From: Candidatus Epulonipiscium sp.
GTDB taxonomy: Bacteria; Bacillota; Clostridia; Lachnospirales; JAAYNZ01
Direction: 5' to 3'
Assembly (NCBI GenBank): GCA_012524135.1
Contig: JAAYSE010000091.1
Location: 1 to 34,253, forward strand
DNA length: 34,253 nt
A program made the position numbers and the translations under genes. Below are positions 1-6,830 of this stretch, piece after piece. The first letter of the stretch is position 1; each line of letters opens with the position of its first letter. The notes beneath the pieces were generated by a model that saw only the letters and a program-made list of their open reading frames with translations, ran no database searches and was not told where the DNA came from.

Positions 1-31
1 ATATAGTTATTTTTTATAAGAAAGTAAAAAG

Positions 32-37
32 TATAAT
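32..37 (+). promoter_or_regulatory. Possible -10 element for the hemerythrin gene
   Basis: A perfect TATAAT lies 42 bp before the start codon. The matching -35 position (about 9-14) is only T-rich and fits poorly, so the full promoter is uncertain. Confidence 0.35.
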
Positions 38-79
38 AAGATAAAGTGTATCGATTTATTAGTAGGAGGATTAGAAAAG

Positions 80-502
80 ATGATATGGAAAAAAGATTAC
101 GAAATAGGTATTGATATAATAGATCAACAACATCAGGAAATTTTTCAATACATATCCAACTTTATAGCAATTACACAGGGAATATCGGACAGAAAAGAAA
201 AACTAGATCAAATTAAAGAATCTATGACTTTTATTAAAGAAAGTATAACAGCCCATTTGGAGATGGAAGAGACTTATCAAGAAAAAATGAGTTATCCTAA
301 TATAGAACAACATAAAAAAGTTCATGCTCAATTTAAAAAGGAACTATCTTATTATATAAATTTATGTGAAAAACAAAAGTTAGATGTAATAAAATCACAA
401 GAGTTTGGCACAAAGTTAATGACCTGGTTAATTATGCATATATGTCAAATGGATCAAGAAATTGGACAATATATAAAATGCCAAAAAGGAATATTGAAAT
501 AG
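80..502 (+). CDS. Bacteriohemerythrin (140 aa)
   Basis: This is a single-domain hemerythrin, a four-helix bundle holding a non-heme di-iron centre that binds O2. All seven expected iron ligands can be placed: H18 (in DQQH), H59 and E63 (HLEME), H78 and H82 (HKKVH), H120 and D125 (HICQMD). The length is normal for a stand-alone bacterial hemerythrin, and no methyl-accepting or other signalling domain is attached. The ATG start follows a perfect AGGAGGA at 64-70. In anaerobes such proteins are thought to store, scavenge or sense oxygen; which applies here is inference. It appears monocistronic: the next gene is about 200 bp away and has its own promoter-like sequence. Family assignment is secure, physiological role is not. 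Confidence 0.95.
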   Translation: MIWKKDYEIGIDIIDQQHQEIFQYISNFIAITQGISDRKEKLDQIKESMTFIKESITAHLEMEETYQEKMSYPNIEQHKKVHAQFKKELSYYINLCEKQKLDVIKSQEFGTKLMTWLIMHICQMDQEIGQYIKCQKGILK

Positions 503-640
503 AGTAATTTTATAATATACATAAGAATCATAGTAAAAAAGCATTTTCTCGATAAAGTAGATTTTAGTTTTAAAAATTTGTTAGATAATAGTATCGATTA
601 TGAAGATTAGTATCCTTATAATTAATGAAACAATTATTGT

Positions 641-667
641 ATAGGTTTTGTTTGCTGGCATATACTA
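641..667 (+). promoter_or_regulatory. Possible sporulation-sigma (SigE/SigK-like) promoter
   Basis: CATATACTA at 659-667 fits both the SigE -10 pattern (CATAYANT) and the SigK -10 pattern (CATANNNTA) known from Bacillus. An ATA trinucleotide at 641-643, 15 bases upstream, could be the SigE -35 core. No good SigA promoter was seen in front of the 55-aa gene. In AT-rich DNA such matches arise easily, so this is tentative. Confidence 0.3.
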
Positions 668-708
668 TCCATAAATATATAAAAATATGAAAAGGAGAGT
701 GGATAGTA

Positions 709-876
709 TTGGAAAAACAACAATTTCAAAAATTAAAAGATATTTTTCAAAAGGCGAGTGTAGATGAAAAAATTGATATGTATATGAGTACAGAAGGGCT
801 GAGTCAAGAACAATATAAAGAATTACTTAGAATTTTCCCTTTGGAACATTTGTCTAAATTAGAACAAGCTTTATAA
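709..876 (+). CDS. Small conserved-looking hypothetical protein (55 aa, TTG start)
   Basis: This short gene reads from TTG at 709 to TAA at 874, followed at once by a second in-frame TAA. An AAAGGAGAG ribosome binding site at 691-699 gives about 9 bases of spacing, which favours TTG over the internal ATGs at codons 24 and 26. The product is acidic, soluble and probably helical, with no membrane segment or signal peptide. Recognisable blocks are VDEKIDMY, EGLSQEQYKELL and FPLEHLSKLEQAL. I recall similar short proteins in Clostridia but cannot name a function. A strong hairpin terminator at 910-947 follows, so it is a one-gene unit. The upstream sequence resembles a sporulation-sigma promoter. 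Confidence 0.75.
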   Translation: MEKQQFQKLKDIFQKASVDEKIDMYMSTEGLSQEQYKELLRIFPLEHLSKLEQAL

Positions 877-909
877 TAATATCTTTATAGTTTGTTGCGC
901 TATTGTTTT

Positions 910-947
910 ATATCGGCCTGTTTTGATACAAGCCGATATTTTTATTT
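910..947 (+). terminator. Rho-independent terminator after the 55-aa gene
   Basis: ATATCGGC at 910-917 pairs perfectly with GCCGATAT at 932-939 around a 14-base loop. A T-rich tail (TTTTATTTTT) follows. Confidence 0.85.
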
Positions 948-952
948 TTAAG

Positions 953-981
953 TTGGTTTTGGCAAAATATTCTGTTATAAT
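953..981 (+). promoter_or_regulatory. SigA promoter of the 1022-3319 operon
   Basis: TTGGTT (953-958), a 17-base spacer, then TATAAT (976-981). The spacer ends in TGT, giving an extended -10 (TGTTATAAT). Expected transcription start is near 988, about 34 bases before the first gene. Confidence 0.7.
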
Positions 982-1021
982 GAGAAAGTAGATACAAAAT
1001 AAAAAAGAAAAGGAAGGTAAT

Positions 1022-1330
1022 ATGAAATTTTATAATCCTCTATATATAGATTTTGGAATAGGGAAAATACAAAAAAGACGTATTCTAAGAGCTTTTAAAA
1101 AGAAAAAACCGATATTAGGTATATATTGTCTTTGTGCACGGGAGGATTCTCTTTATCTTTTAGAGATTATGACCATGGAAGAATTATTTAGAGGATATTA
1201 TTCTTTAAATAATGTTTTAATTTTTGGTTTTGCTAAAGGAAAAGAAGAAGCTTTAATGATAGCAAAGAATGTAGTAGCATCTTGGTACCTTAATAAAAAT
1301 AGTAAAGAGGAATCTAAGATACGTGCATAA
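1022..1330 (+). CDS. Hypothetical protein (102 aa), first gene of the ytfI/ytfJ-type operon
   Basis: I do not recognise the family. The protein has a basic N-terminal third (KIQKRRILRAFKKKKP, about residues 15-30), a central hydrophobic/beta-looking part containing CLCARED and LLEIMTMEELF, and a lysine/glutamate-rich tail. No clear membrane helix or signal peptide is present. The ATG at 1022 follows AAGGAAGG. It is the promoter-proximal gene of a unit with a TIGR01906-type membrane protein, a DUF2953 protein and GerW/YtfJ. Its last 8 bases overlap the next gene, which suggests translational coupling. The context hints at an envelope or sporulation role, but that is inference. Confidence 0.75.
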   Translation: MKFYNPLYIDFGIGKIQKRRILRAFKKKKPILGIYCLCAREDSLYLLEIMTMEELFRGYYSLNNVLIFGFAKGKEEALMIAKNVVASWYLNKNSKEESKIRA

Positions 1331-2021
1331 CAGAAGATGGGTATGGGGGGTTATAGGAGCTATATATTTGCAAGTTATTATTTTATTGACGGTAATTGAA
1401 CAAATTGTTTTTTATCTTCCTTATTATGAAAGCCAATATAGAAAACTTCAGATCTTTGATGCGGTAGAAATGGAGCCAAAGGAACTTCTTTATGTCACAA
1501 AAGAAATGTTATTCTATTTGAAGGATAAAAGGGTTACATTGGATATTAAAGCTAACGTTGCTGGAATAGAAAAAGAGTTTTTTACTACAAAAGAGAAACA
1601 ACATATGGAGGATGTTAAAAAACTTTTTATTATTGGTTATCAAATACGAAGAGTTAGTTTATTTTTTCTTTTAATCCTTCTTTTTTTCTTTATTTGGCGA
1701 GTACCAAAGTGGAGTTTTATATTTGTAAAGAGTATACAATATGTTACTGGTTTTTTATTGATGAGTATAGTTTTATTCTCTTCACTCATTATGATGAATT
1801 TTTCGTATGCTTTTACTATTTTTCATAAAATTTTTTTCACTAATGATTTGTGGTTGCTAGACTATGATATTCATTTGTTAATTCGTATAGTGCCAGAAGC
1901 TTTTTTTATTGATATATTTTTAAAGATAGGGATGTTTATTTTATTGTTCTTAGGACTTCAATGGGTAGCTGCGTTTATGTATATTCGTCAATACAATTAC
2001 AAAGAAGGACAAGAATCATAA
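1323..2021 (+). CDS. TIGR01906/DUF1461-type integral membrane protein (232 aa)
   Basis: The layout matches the TIGR01906 membrane-protein family: one N-terminal helix (about residues 9-30), a roughly 75-residue extracytoplasmic region, then three more hydrophobic helices (about 110-125, 137-165 and 200-222). The extracytoplasmic part has YYESQYRKL and a tract resembling the 'VTKEMLFYLKDKR...FFTTKEKQHMEDVKKLF' type of family signature. The molecular function of the family is unknown. The start is GTG at 1323, inside the end of the previous gene, with AGAGGA about 12 bases upstream. Another ten bases separate it from the DUF2953 gene, so it belongs to the same operon. Confidence 0.75.
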   Translation: MHNRRWVWGVIGAIYLQVIILLTVIEQIVFYLPYYESQYRKLQIFDAVEMEPKELLYVTKEMLFYLKDKRVTLDIKANVAGIEKEFFTTKEKQHMEDVKKLFIIGYQIRRVSLFFLLILLFFFIWRVPKWSFIFVKSIQYVTGFLLMSIVLFSSLIMMNFSYAFTIFHKIFFTNDLWLLDYDIHLLIRIVPEAFFIDIFLKIGMFILLFLGLQWVAAFMYIRQYNYKEGQES

Positions 2022-2031
2022 GGAGTAGATC

Positions 2032-2892
2032 ATGAAGGTATTATGGGTAATTTGGTGTTTGTTAAAAATAATTGGAATTTTAGTAGGAAGCATAATAGGG
2101 ATTTTAGTAATTAGTATGATCCTTGTGTTTGTTGTTCCTATTCATTATGAATTTACTTTTGAAAAATGGGATCAGCTTATGATTCAATATAAATTTACAT
2201 GGTTTTATTCTTTAATTGGATATCAGTATCGTTGGAAACAAAATGATAGACAACAAAATGAATTTCATATTTTAGGTTGGAAGAGGAGAAAGCAGGTAGT
2301 TTTATCAAAAGTGAAAGAAACAGCTGAGTTACCTGTAGAAAAATCGAATATTCATAAAGAGGATCTTAAGAGAAAAAAAAGACGAGTAAAAAATCAGGAC
2401 AAGTTTTCTAAAGAAGAATCAAAACAAAATAATGATAAAAAAACGATGAATTTTAAGGAGAGGGATGAAACAAAAATTGCTGGAGATGATGAAGAAAAAG
2501 AAATAGATCAAAAATTTTGGAAAAATATGATGAAAGAGTATCCTTATAAACAAGCATTGATAAAGGAGGTATATTGTTTTTGTAAAAATTTAATTTTTTA
2601 TATATTACCTAAGCAATATCACGTAAGTTGGGAATTTGGTTTAGAAGATCCTGCTCAGACAGGTTATATGCTAGGGCTTGTGAGTATGGTTTCTCCGTTT
2701 TGTGGAGAAAATATACATATAAGAGGCAATTTTCAAGAAGAAATAATGGAAGGGTTTATTTCAGGAGAAGGAAAAATTCGGATAGGTTCTATCATTAAAA
2801 AGATGATATTATTTTTGTGGAATCCTCCGATTAGAACTCTTATTAAAATGTACTTTAAACAAAGAAAGGAAGGCAATAAAAATGGCAAATAG
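2032..2892 (+). CDS. DUF2953 protein, YtfI-like (286 aa)
   Basis: The protein begins with one long hydrophobic helix (about residues 5-35) and a short beta-type stretch (YEFTFEKWDQL). A highly charged, low-complexity linker follows (about 95-165, rich in K, E and D). The conserved C-terminal half contains YHVSWEFGLEDPAQTGYMLG and IHIRGNF, which is typical of DUF2953. In Bacillus the equivalent gene ytfI lies next to ytfJ, as here: its 3' end overlaps the GerW/YtfJ gene by 11 bp. The ATG has AAGGAG at 2020-2025. Function is not known; membrane location and pairing with GerW suggest a sporulation-linked role. The charged linker is longer than I would expect. Confidence 0.8.
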   Translation: MKVLWVIWCLLKIIGILVGSIIGILVISMILVFVVPIHYEFTFEKWDQLMIQYKFTWFYSLIGYQYRWKQNDRQQNEFHILGWKRRKQVVLSKVKETAELPVEKSNIHKEDLKRKKRRVKNQDKFSKEESKQNNDKKTMNFKERDETKIAGDDEEKEIDQKFWKNMMKEYPYKQALIKEVYCFCKNLIFYILPKQYHVSWEFGLEDPAQTGYMLGLVSMVSPFCGENIHIRGNFQEEIMEGFISGEGKIRIGSIIKKMILFLWNPPIRTLIKMYFKQRKEGNKNGK

Positions 2893-3319
2893 CTTTACAA
2901 CAGCAGTACAATCTCTTTTTAGTGAAATGGAAAAATTTGTATCAAGCAAAACGGTAGTAGGAGATGCTATTCATATTGGAGAGACTATTATTCTACCCTT
3001 AGTTGATGTTACATTTGGGGTAGGAGCCGGAGCTACAGAAGAATCTGCAGAAAAGGGTGATAATAAAGATACAGGAGGTGGAGGGTTAGGAGCTAAAATT
3101 ACTCCTAGTGCAGTTATTGTGATTCACAAAGGTGAAACTCAGTTAATTAATATTAAAAATCAAGATAGCTTAAATAAATTAATTGATATGGCACCAGGCT
3201 TATTGTCTAAATTGCCTTGGATGAATAAAAAAGATAAAAATGCAACAGAAGAAAAAGAAATGGCTGATGCAGTGAAAAAGGATTTAGAAGAATACTATGA
3301 AGAAACAGATGAAATGTAA
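2882..3319 (+). CDS. ytfJ: GerW/YtfJ family sporulation protein (145 aa)
   Basis: YtfJ (GerW) family proteins are made in the forespore in Bacillus; GerW is needed for normal spore germination. Family hallmarks are the start AVQSLFSEMEKFV, a VVGDAIHIGETIILPL strand pair, VTFGVGAGA, a glycine-rich loop (GGGGLGAKITPSAVIVI) and the C-terminal LINIKNQDSLNKLIDMAPG. The tail after residue 115 is acidic and variable. It overlaps the end of the DUF2953 gene by 11 bp and is the last gene of its operon, closed by the shared hairpin at 3376-3414. The ribosome binding site is AAAGGAAGG. The family call is strong; the exact germination role in this organism is inferred. Confidence 0.92.
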   Translation: MANSFTTAVQSLFSEMEKFVSSKTVVGDAIHIGETIILPLVDVTFGVGAGATEESAEKGDNKDTGGGGLGAKITPSAVIVIHKGETQLINIKNQDSLNKLIDMAPGLLSKLPWMNKKDKNATEEKEMADAVKKDLEEYYEETDEM

Positions 3320-3375
3320 TTTTTTTATAATTGATATACAGATATGATATACAGGTAATAAAATAATGAGAAAAT

Positions 3376-3414
3376 AAAAACTCAACTTGATATAAAAAAA
3401 TAAGTTGAGTTTTT
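3376..3414. terminator. Bidirectional terminator between gerW/ytfJ and ychF
   Basis: AAAAACTCAACTT (3376-3388) pairs perfectly with AAGTTGAGTTTTT (3402-3414). A-runs and T-runs on both sides let it serve the convergent genes. Confidence 0.9.
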
Positions 3415-3428
3415 TAATTACTATATTT

Positions 3429-4526
3429 TTATACATTAAAACGAAAGAGAATTACGTCACCATCTTGTACGATGTATTCTTTTCCTTCTAAACGAACTAA
3501 TCCCTTTTCTTTAGCGGCTGTATAACTTCCGCAATGTATTAAATCATCATAAGCTACTACTTCAGCTCGAATAAAACCTTTTTCAAAATCAGTATGAATT
3601 TTACCTGCTGCTTGTGGGGCTTTTGTTCCTCTTGTAATAGTCCATGCTTTGGTTTCTGTTGGACCTGCTGTTAGATAGCTAATCAGTCCTAATAAACGAT
3701 AACTAGCTGCAATCAATCGATCTAGTCCAGTATCTTGAATTCCTAATTCTTCTAGAAAAATGTTTTTTTCATCATCATCTAATTCTGCTATTTCTTCTTC
3801 AATCTTAGCACAGATGATAAATACTTCAGAGCTTTCTTCTAAAGCAAATTTTTTGACTGTTTCTACGAAAGGATTATTTTGACCATTATTAATCAAGTCT
3901 TCTTCCGTTACATTTGCGGCATATAAAACAGGTTTCTGAGTTAATAACTGTAAAGAGTCTACAAATTTTTGTTCATCTTCAGAGTTCCATGTAATACTAC
4001 GAGCACATTTTCCATTTTCCAATTCTGTTTTTAGTGTTTCTAATATTTCAAGTTCAGCTTGTAAACTTTTATCTGCTTTGACAGCTTTTATAGTCCTTTG
4101 GATTCGCCTATCTAAAACTTCCATATCAGAAAAAATGAGTTCTAAATTAATAGTCTCAATATCTCGTAAAGGATCTATTGATCCTTCTACATGAACGATA
4201 TTAGCATCTTCAAAACAGCGTACTACGTGTACAATAGCATCTACTTCTCGAATATGAGATAGAAATTGATTTCCTAATCCTTCTCCTTTGCTAGCACCTT
4301 TTACAAGACCTGCGATATCTACAAATTCGATGCCAGCAGGTACAATTTTTTCTGAGTTATACATGGTAGCTAATGTTTCCAATCGAGAATCTGGTACAGT
4401 CACAATACCTACATTCGGATCAATGGTACAAAAAGGATAATTGGCTGATTCTGCTCCCGCTTTTGTTAAAGAATTAAATAATGTACTTTTTCCTACATTG
4501 GGGAGACCTACAATTCCCAGTTTCAT
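3429..4526 (-). CDS. ychF: YchF/OLA1 family redox-regulated ATPase (365 aa)
   Basis: YchF is a translation-associated P-loop NTPase of the Obg group that prefers ATP and binds ribosomes. The P-loop GLPNVGKST lies at residues 7-15, the switch/G3 element VDIAGLVKGA around 69-78, and NVTE at 205-208 in the G4 position. NxxE instead of NKxD is the mark of this ATP-using branch. The C-terminal TGS-like domain ends in the family motif EGKEYIVQDGDVILFRFNV. Length is exactly typical. It starts at ATG with AAAGGGATG upstream and has its own SigA promoter (4593-4621). It is convergent with the gerW/ytfJ operon and shares its terminator. Confidence 0.97.
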   Translation of the reverse strand: MKLGIVGLPNVGKSTLFNSLTKAGAESANYPFCTIDPNVGIVTVPDSRLETLATMYNSEKIVPAGIEFVDIAGLVKGASKGEGLGNQFLSHIREVDAIVHVVRCFEDANIVHVEGSIDPLRDIETINLELIFSDMEVLDRRIQRTIKAVKADKSLQAELEILETLKTELENGKCARSITWNSEDEQKFVDSLQLLTQKPVLYAANVTEEDLINNGQNNPFVETVKKFALEESSEVFIICAKIEEEIAELDDDEKNIFLEELGIQDTGLDRLIAASYRLLGLISYLTAGPTETKAWTITRGTKAPQAAGKIHTDFEKGFIRAEVVAYDDLIHCGSYTAAKEKGLVRLEGKEYIVQDGDVILFRFNV

Positions 4527-4592
4527 TTATGTCATCCCTTTCTTTTTTTCTTGGATAATTCTATGGATTACTATGATTTTAATATCCTTGTT

Positions 4593-4621
4593 ATTATACT
4601 GAAAAAATATATTTTATGCAA
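4593..4621 (-). promoter_or_regulatory. SigA promoter of ychF
   Basis: On the minus strand: TTGCAT (4621-4616), a 17-base spacer, TATAAT (4598-4593). It lies between the hairpin at 4636-4666 and the ychF start, with a leader of about 60 bases. Confidence 0.75.
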
Positions 4622-4635
4622 GATAAGGTATAGGA

Positions 4636-4666
4636 AAAGGTGCAATGAATTATTCATTGCACCTTT
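4636..4666 (-). terminator. Perfect 15-bp hairpin downstream of the 63-aa gene
   Basis: AAAGGTGCAATGAAT (4636-4650) and ATTCATTGCACCTTT (4652-4666) are perfect inverted copies around one base. On the minus strand only CTTTTCC follows, so the U-tract is poor; the plus-strand side has a longer T-run. It most likely ends the small minus-strand gene and insulates ychF. Confidence 0.6.
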
Positions 4667-4675
4667 ATCATTTTT

Positions 4676-4867
4676 TTATTGCTCTTTAGAGGTAAGGATT
4701 CCAACTAATACTCCTTGTATAAAACTAAAGATGAAAAGACCAATACCACAAGCAATATATTTCTTTTTATTATCTTTTGTTATAGTAAGACAAATGTTTT
4801 TTGTTTCATCCACTTGTTGTTTAGCTACACGATATGGTCTTCGTGATTGATTATATCGTTGATTCAT
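4676..4867 (-). CDS. Small single-pass membrane protein, hypothetical (63 aa)
   Basis: The reading frame starts with ATG preceded on the minus strand by a strong GGAGGGA at about 7 bases. The first 35 residues are hydrophilic and basic (NQRYNQSRRPYRVAKQQ, then KDNKKKK). Residues 36-58 form one hydrophobic helix (ACGIGLFIFSFIQGVLVGIL), followed by a short TSKEQ tail. The basic flank before the helix suggests the N-terminus stays in the cytoplasm. No family is recognised. It is followed by a perfect hairpin and then ychF on the same strand. The opposite strand also has an open frame here, but it lacks a ribosome binding site, so this strand is the better choice. Confidence 0.72.
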   Translation of the reverse strand: MNQRYNQSRRPYRVAKQQVDETKNICLTITKDNKKKYIACGIGLFIFSFIQGVLVGILTSKEQ

Positions 4868-4972
4868 AAAAATCCCTCCATAAAGATCATTCTATATGCT
4901 ATATATATATTTATATACTAACATAATTTAGAAATAAAGTACAAACACTTTTTGCTAGTTATATTGAAAAAA

Positions 4973-5001
4973 TTGCTTTTCTTAGAAGCCTTTTCTATAG
5001 T
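4973..5001 (+). promoter_or_regulatory. SigA-type promoter of the YhcN/YlaJ lipoprotein gene
   Basis: TTGCTT (4973-4978), 17-base spacer, TATAGT (4996-5001). The predicted leader is about 38 bases and contains GGAGGTG before the ATG at 5046. Confidence 0.5.
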
Positions 5002-5045
5002 AAAATATCTACTATTACTCCATACTAATATTGGAGGTGTTATTC

Positions 5046-5579
5046 ATGAAAAAAAAATATTTTCATAGATTCTTTATAGCATTTGTTTTTTTGAGTATTT
5101 TATTCGGATGTACTATAAAACCACAAAAAACAGGTGATAATATAGAAAATAGATTGACAAATGTATTACCACAAAGTCCACCGTTTGTTTCTGAATATAA
5201 AGCAGAAGATTCTTATCGAAGACCAGATACGGTTGTGGAACCTGTAGAAGATACGAAAAAAGCAAAAAAAATAGCTTCTAATATTACAAAACAGCCAGAA
5301 GTAGAAAAAGCAACGGTATTAATTACAGGAAATACTGCATTAGTGGGTATTCAACTATCGCAAAACTTATCCAACGATGATTTAGATCAATTAAAAAGAG
5401 AGATAGAATCTCAGGTAAAACAGGAACAACAGGATATTAAATATGTATCTGTAACTAATTCTCCTAAACTAGTCGATCGAATGACGATTATTGCAGAAGA
5501 TATTATGGAAGGACGACCTATACAAGGATTAGCTGACGAGATAGGAGTTATTTTACGACGCATAACACCTACTGTATAA
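5046..5579 (+). CDS. YhcN/YlaJ family sporulation lipoprotein (177 aa)
   Basis: The N-terminus is a classical lipoprotein signal: lysines at 2-4, a hydrophobic core, then the lipobox L19-F20-G21-C22. The rest matches the YhcN/YlaJ family, whose Bacillus members are spore or forespore-membrane lipoproteins. Examples are AKKIASNITKQPEVEKATVLITGNTALVGIQL split by short variable parts and the closing LADEIGVILRRITP. The start at 5046 is chosen because GGAGGTG (5033-5039) is at ideal distance; a TTG at 5031 would start inside that site. Next downstream is lgt, whose enzyme modifies exactly this class of protein. Function beyond sporulation linkage is unknown. Confidence 0.88.
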   Translation: MKKKYFHRFFIAFVFLSILFGCTIKPQKTGDNIENRLTNVLPQSPPFVSEYKAEDSYRRPDTVVEPVEDTKKAKKIASNITKQPEVEKATVLITGNTALVGIQLSQNLSNDDLDQLKREIESQVKQEQQDIKYVSVTNSPKLVDRMTIIAEDIMEGRPIQGLADEIGVILRRITPTV

Positions 5580-5616
5580 AAATAAAAAATGAAAATTTTA
5601 TTTCATACTATCATCC

Positions 5617-5645
5617 TTTACAAATAAAGGTAAGATCGATATAAT
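5617..5645 (+). promoter_or_regulatory. Strong SigA promoter of lgt
   Basis: TTTACA (5617-5622), 17-base spacer, TATAAT (5640-5645). A small hairpin follows in the leader: ATAAAGT (5643-5649) with ACTTTAT (5654-5660) around GTAT. Confidence 0.8.
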
Positions 5646-5679
5646 AAAGTGTATACTTTATGATGAAAGGATGATATCG

Positions 5680-6531
5680 TTGCCACCAGAAATATGGTTC
5701 CCTCATTTAGGAATAGAAATAAAGAAAATAAACCCAGTTGCATTTCATATTTTTAAAATACCTGTGTATTGGTATGGTATTCTTATTGGTTTAGGTGTTT
5801 TAGTTGGCTTAAAAGTAGCAACTAAAGAAGCAAAACGTACCGGACAAGATCCAGAAATATATATGGATTTTTTATTGTATGCATTAATTGCTGCTATTAT
5901 TGGTGCACGTTTATATTATGTAGCTTTTTCCTGGGATGAATATAAAGATAATTTATTAAAAATTTTTGCGACACGTGAAGGTGGTTTAGCTATTTATGGA
6001 GGTGTGATAGGAGCTGTTATTGCAGCATTTTTTTATACGCGAGCAAAAAAAATAGATTTTTGGATTTTGGCAGATACATGTGCCCCTAGTTTGATTATAG
6101 GACAAGCGATTGGTAGATGGGGAAATTTTGTTAATCAAGAAGCATTTGGAGGTTATACAGATTCACTTTTTGCTATGCGATTAATGAAAAATAATATATA
6201 TGATGTTCCTCAAGAAGTACTTGATAATATTAAAATAATAAATGGGATTGAATATATACAAGTTCATCCAACTTTTTTATATGAATCTATGTGGAATTTA
6301 ATGATTTTTATTATTTTAATTCAATGTCGTAAGTATAAAAAAATTAATGGTGAAATATTTATGTTATATTTATTAGGATATGCTTTAGGACGTATTTGGA
6401 TAGAAGGATTACGAACCGATCAATTATTAATTCCACATACTTCTATTCCAATTTCTCAAGTTATTGCGGGTATTTCGATTTTTTTCGCCTTATTTTTCAT
6501 TTATTTTAGGAGAAAAAAGAATTATAGTTAA
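5680..6531 (+). CDS. lgt: Prolipoprotein diacylglyceryl transferase (283 aa, TTG start)
   Basis: Lgt moves diacylglycerol from phosphatidylglycerol to the lipobox cysteine of prolipoproteins in the cytoplasmic membrane. Family motifs present are YWYGILIGLGVLVGL, IGARLYYV, GGLAIYGGVIGA, the signature GRWGNFVNQEAFGG, VHPTFLYESMWN and GRIWIEGLRTDQL. About seven membrane helices are visible and the length is normal. The TTG at 5680 is preferred because AAGGA (5667-5671) lies 8 bases before it. The in-frame ATG at 5671 would abut the ribosome binding site; using it adds three residues. The gene has its own strong promoter even though a lipoprotein gene sits just upstream on the same strand. Confidence 0.95.
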   Translation: MPPEIWFPHLGIEIKKINPVAFHIFKIPVYWYGILIGLGVLVGLKVATKEAKRTGQDPEIYMDFLLYALIAAIIGARLYYVAFSWDEYKDNLLKIFATREGGLAIYGGVIGAVIAAFFYTRAKKIDFWILADTCAPSLIIGQAIGRWGNFVNQEAFGGYTDSLFAMRLMKNNIYDVPQEVLDNIKIINGIEYIQVHPTFLYESMWNLMIFIILIQCRKYKKINGEIFMLYLLGYALGRIWIEGLRTDQLLIPHTSIPISQVIAGISIFFALFFIYFRRKKNYS

Positions 6532-6541
6532 AATAATCTAT

Positions 6542-6556
6542 TTTTCTGACAGAAAA
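6542..6556. repeat. Inverted repeat upstream of the spo0E-like promoter
   Basis: TTTTCTG-A-CAGAAAA is a perfect 7-bp palindrome 14 bases before the -35 at 6570. It lacks a T-tail, so it is more operator-like than terminator-like. No regulator can be assigned. Confidence 0.4.
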
Positions 6557-6569
6557 GTGTAAAATAATG

Positions 6570-6598
6570 TTGATTTTTCTTCTTATTCGTATTACAAT
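6570..6598 (+). promoter_or_regulatory. SigA promoter of the spo0E-like gene
   Basis: TTGATT (6570-6575), 17-base spacer, TACAAT (6593-6598). Transcription is expected to start near 6605, directly at a hairpin. Confidence 0.7.
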
Positions 6599-6606
6599 AA
6601 ATAAGG

Positions 6607-6639
6607 GGCTTTTGATTGTATGAATGTACAACAAAAGCT
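6607..6639 (+). promoter_or_regulatory. 5' leader hairpin of the spo0E-like mRNA
   Basis: GCTTTTG (6608-6614) pairs with CAAAAGC (6632-6638) and TTGTA (6616-6620) with TACAA (6627-6631), with one bulged A and a six-base loop. No T-tract follows. Its position at the predicted 5' end suggests an mRNA-stabilising or regulatory leader. Confidence 0.5.
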
Positions 6640-6674
6640 ACTAGATTACGGGGATTTATAAATGAGGTGGGAAG

Positions 6675-6827
6675 ATGAGTGTATTTTCAGATAAGATTAA
6701 TGATCTTAATGACAAATTGGATGACATCATAATCAAACAAAGTGAAAGACATAATATTTATAAACTTAGTCAAGAATTAGATGAATTGATTATTTTATTT
6801 TATCAAAAAAACAAACATACAAAATAG
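6675..6827 (+). CDS. Spo0E-family aspartyl-phosphate phosphatase (50 aa)
   Basis: The 50-residue product carries the signature of small Spo0E-like phosphatases: S32-Q-E-L-D-E-L-I39 followed by LFYQK. The rest is a helical hairpin (residues 4-20 and 27-44). These proteins dephosphorylate Spo0A~P and so delay or block entry into sporulation. Starting at ATG 6675, it has an excellent GAGGTGGG site. It has a private promoter (6570-6598), a hairpin leader and a perfect 19-bp terminator, so it is an independent unit wedged between lgt and mraZ. It is too short for many gene callers. The substrate in this organism is inferred from the family. Confidence 0.88.
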   Translation: MSVFSDKINDLNDKLDDIIIKQSERHNIYKLSQELDELIILFYQKNKHTK

Positions 6828-6830
6828 TAA

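Noticed and set aside
4551-4850. Open frame on the plus strand opposite the 63-aa membrane protein gene
   Set aside because: No ribosome binding site, cysteine-rich improbable protein, and it runs through the hairpin. The minus-strand gene has a strong site.
5581-5625. ATGAAA..TTTCAT and CCTTTA-CAAA-TAAAGG as a terminator after the lipoprotein gene
   Set aside because: Short stems, A/T only or lacking a T-tract; the second overlaps the lgt promoter.
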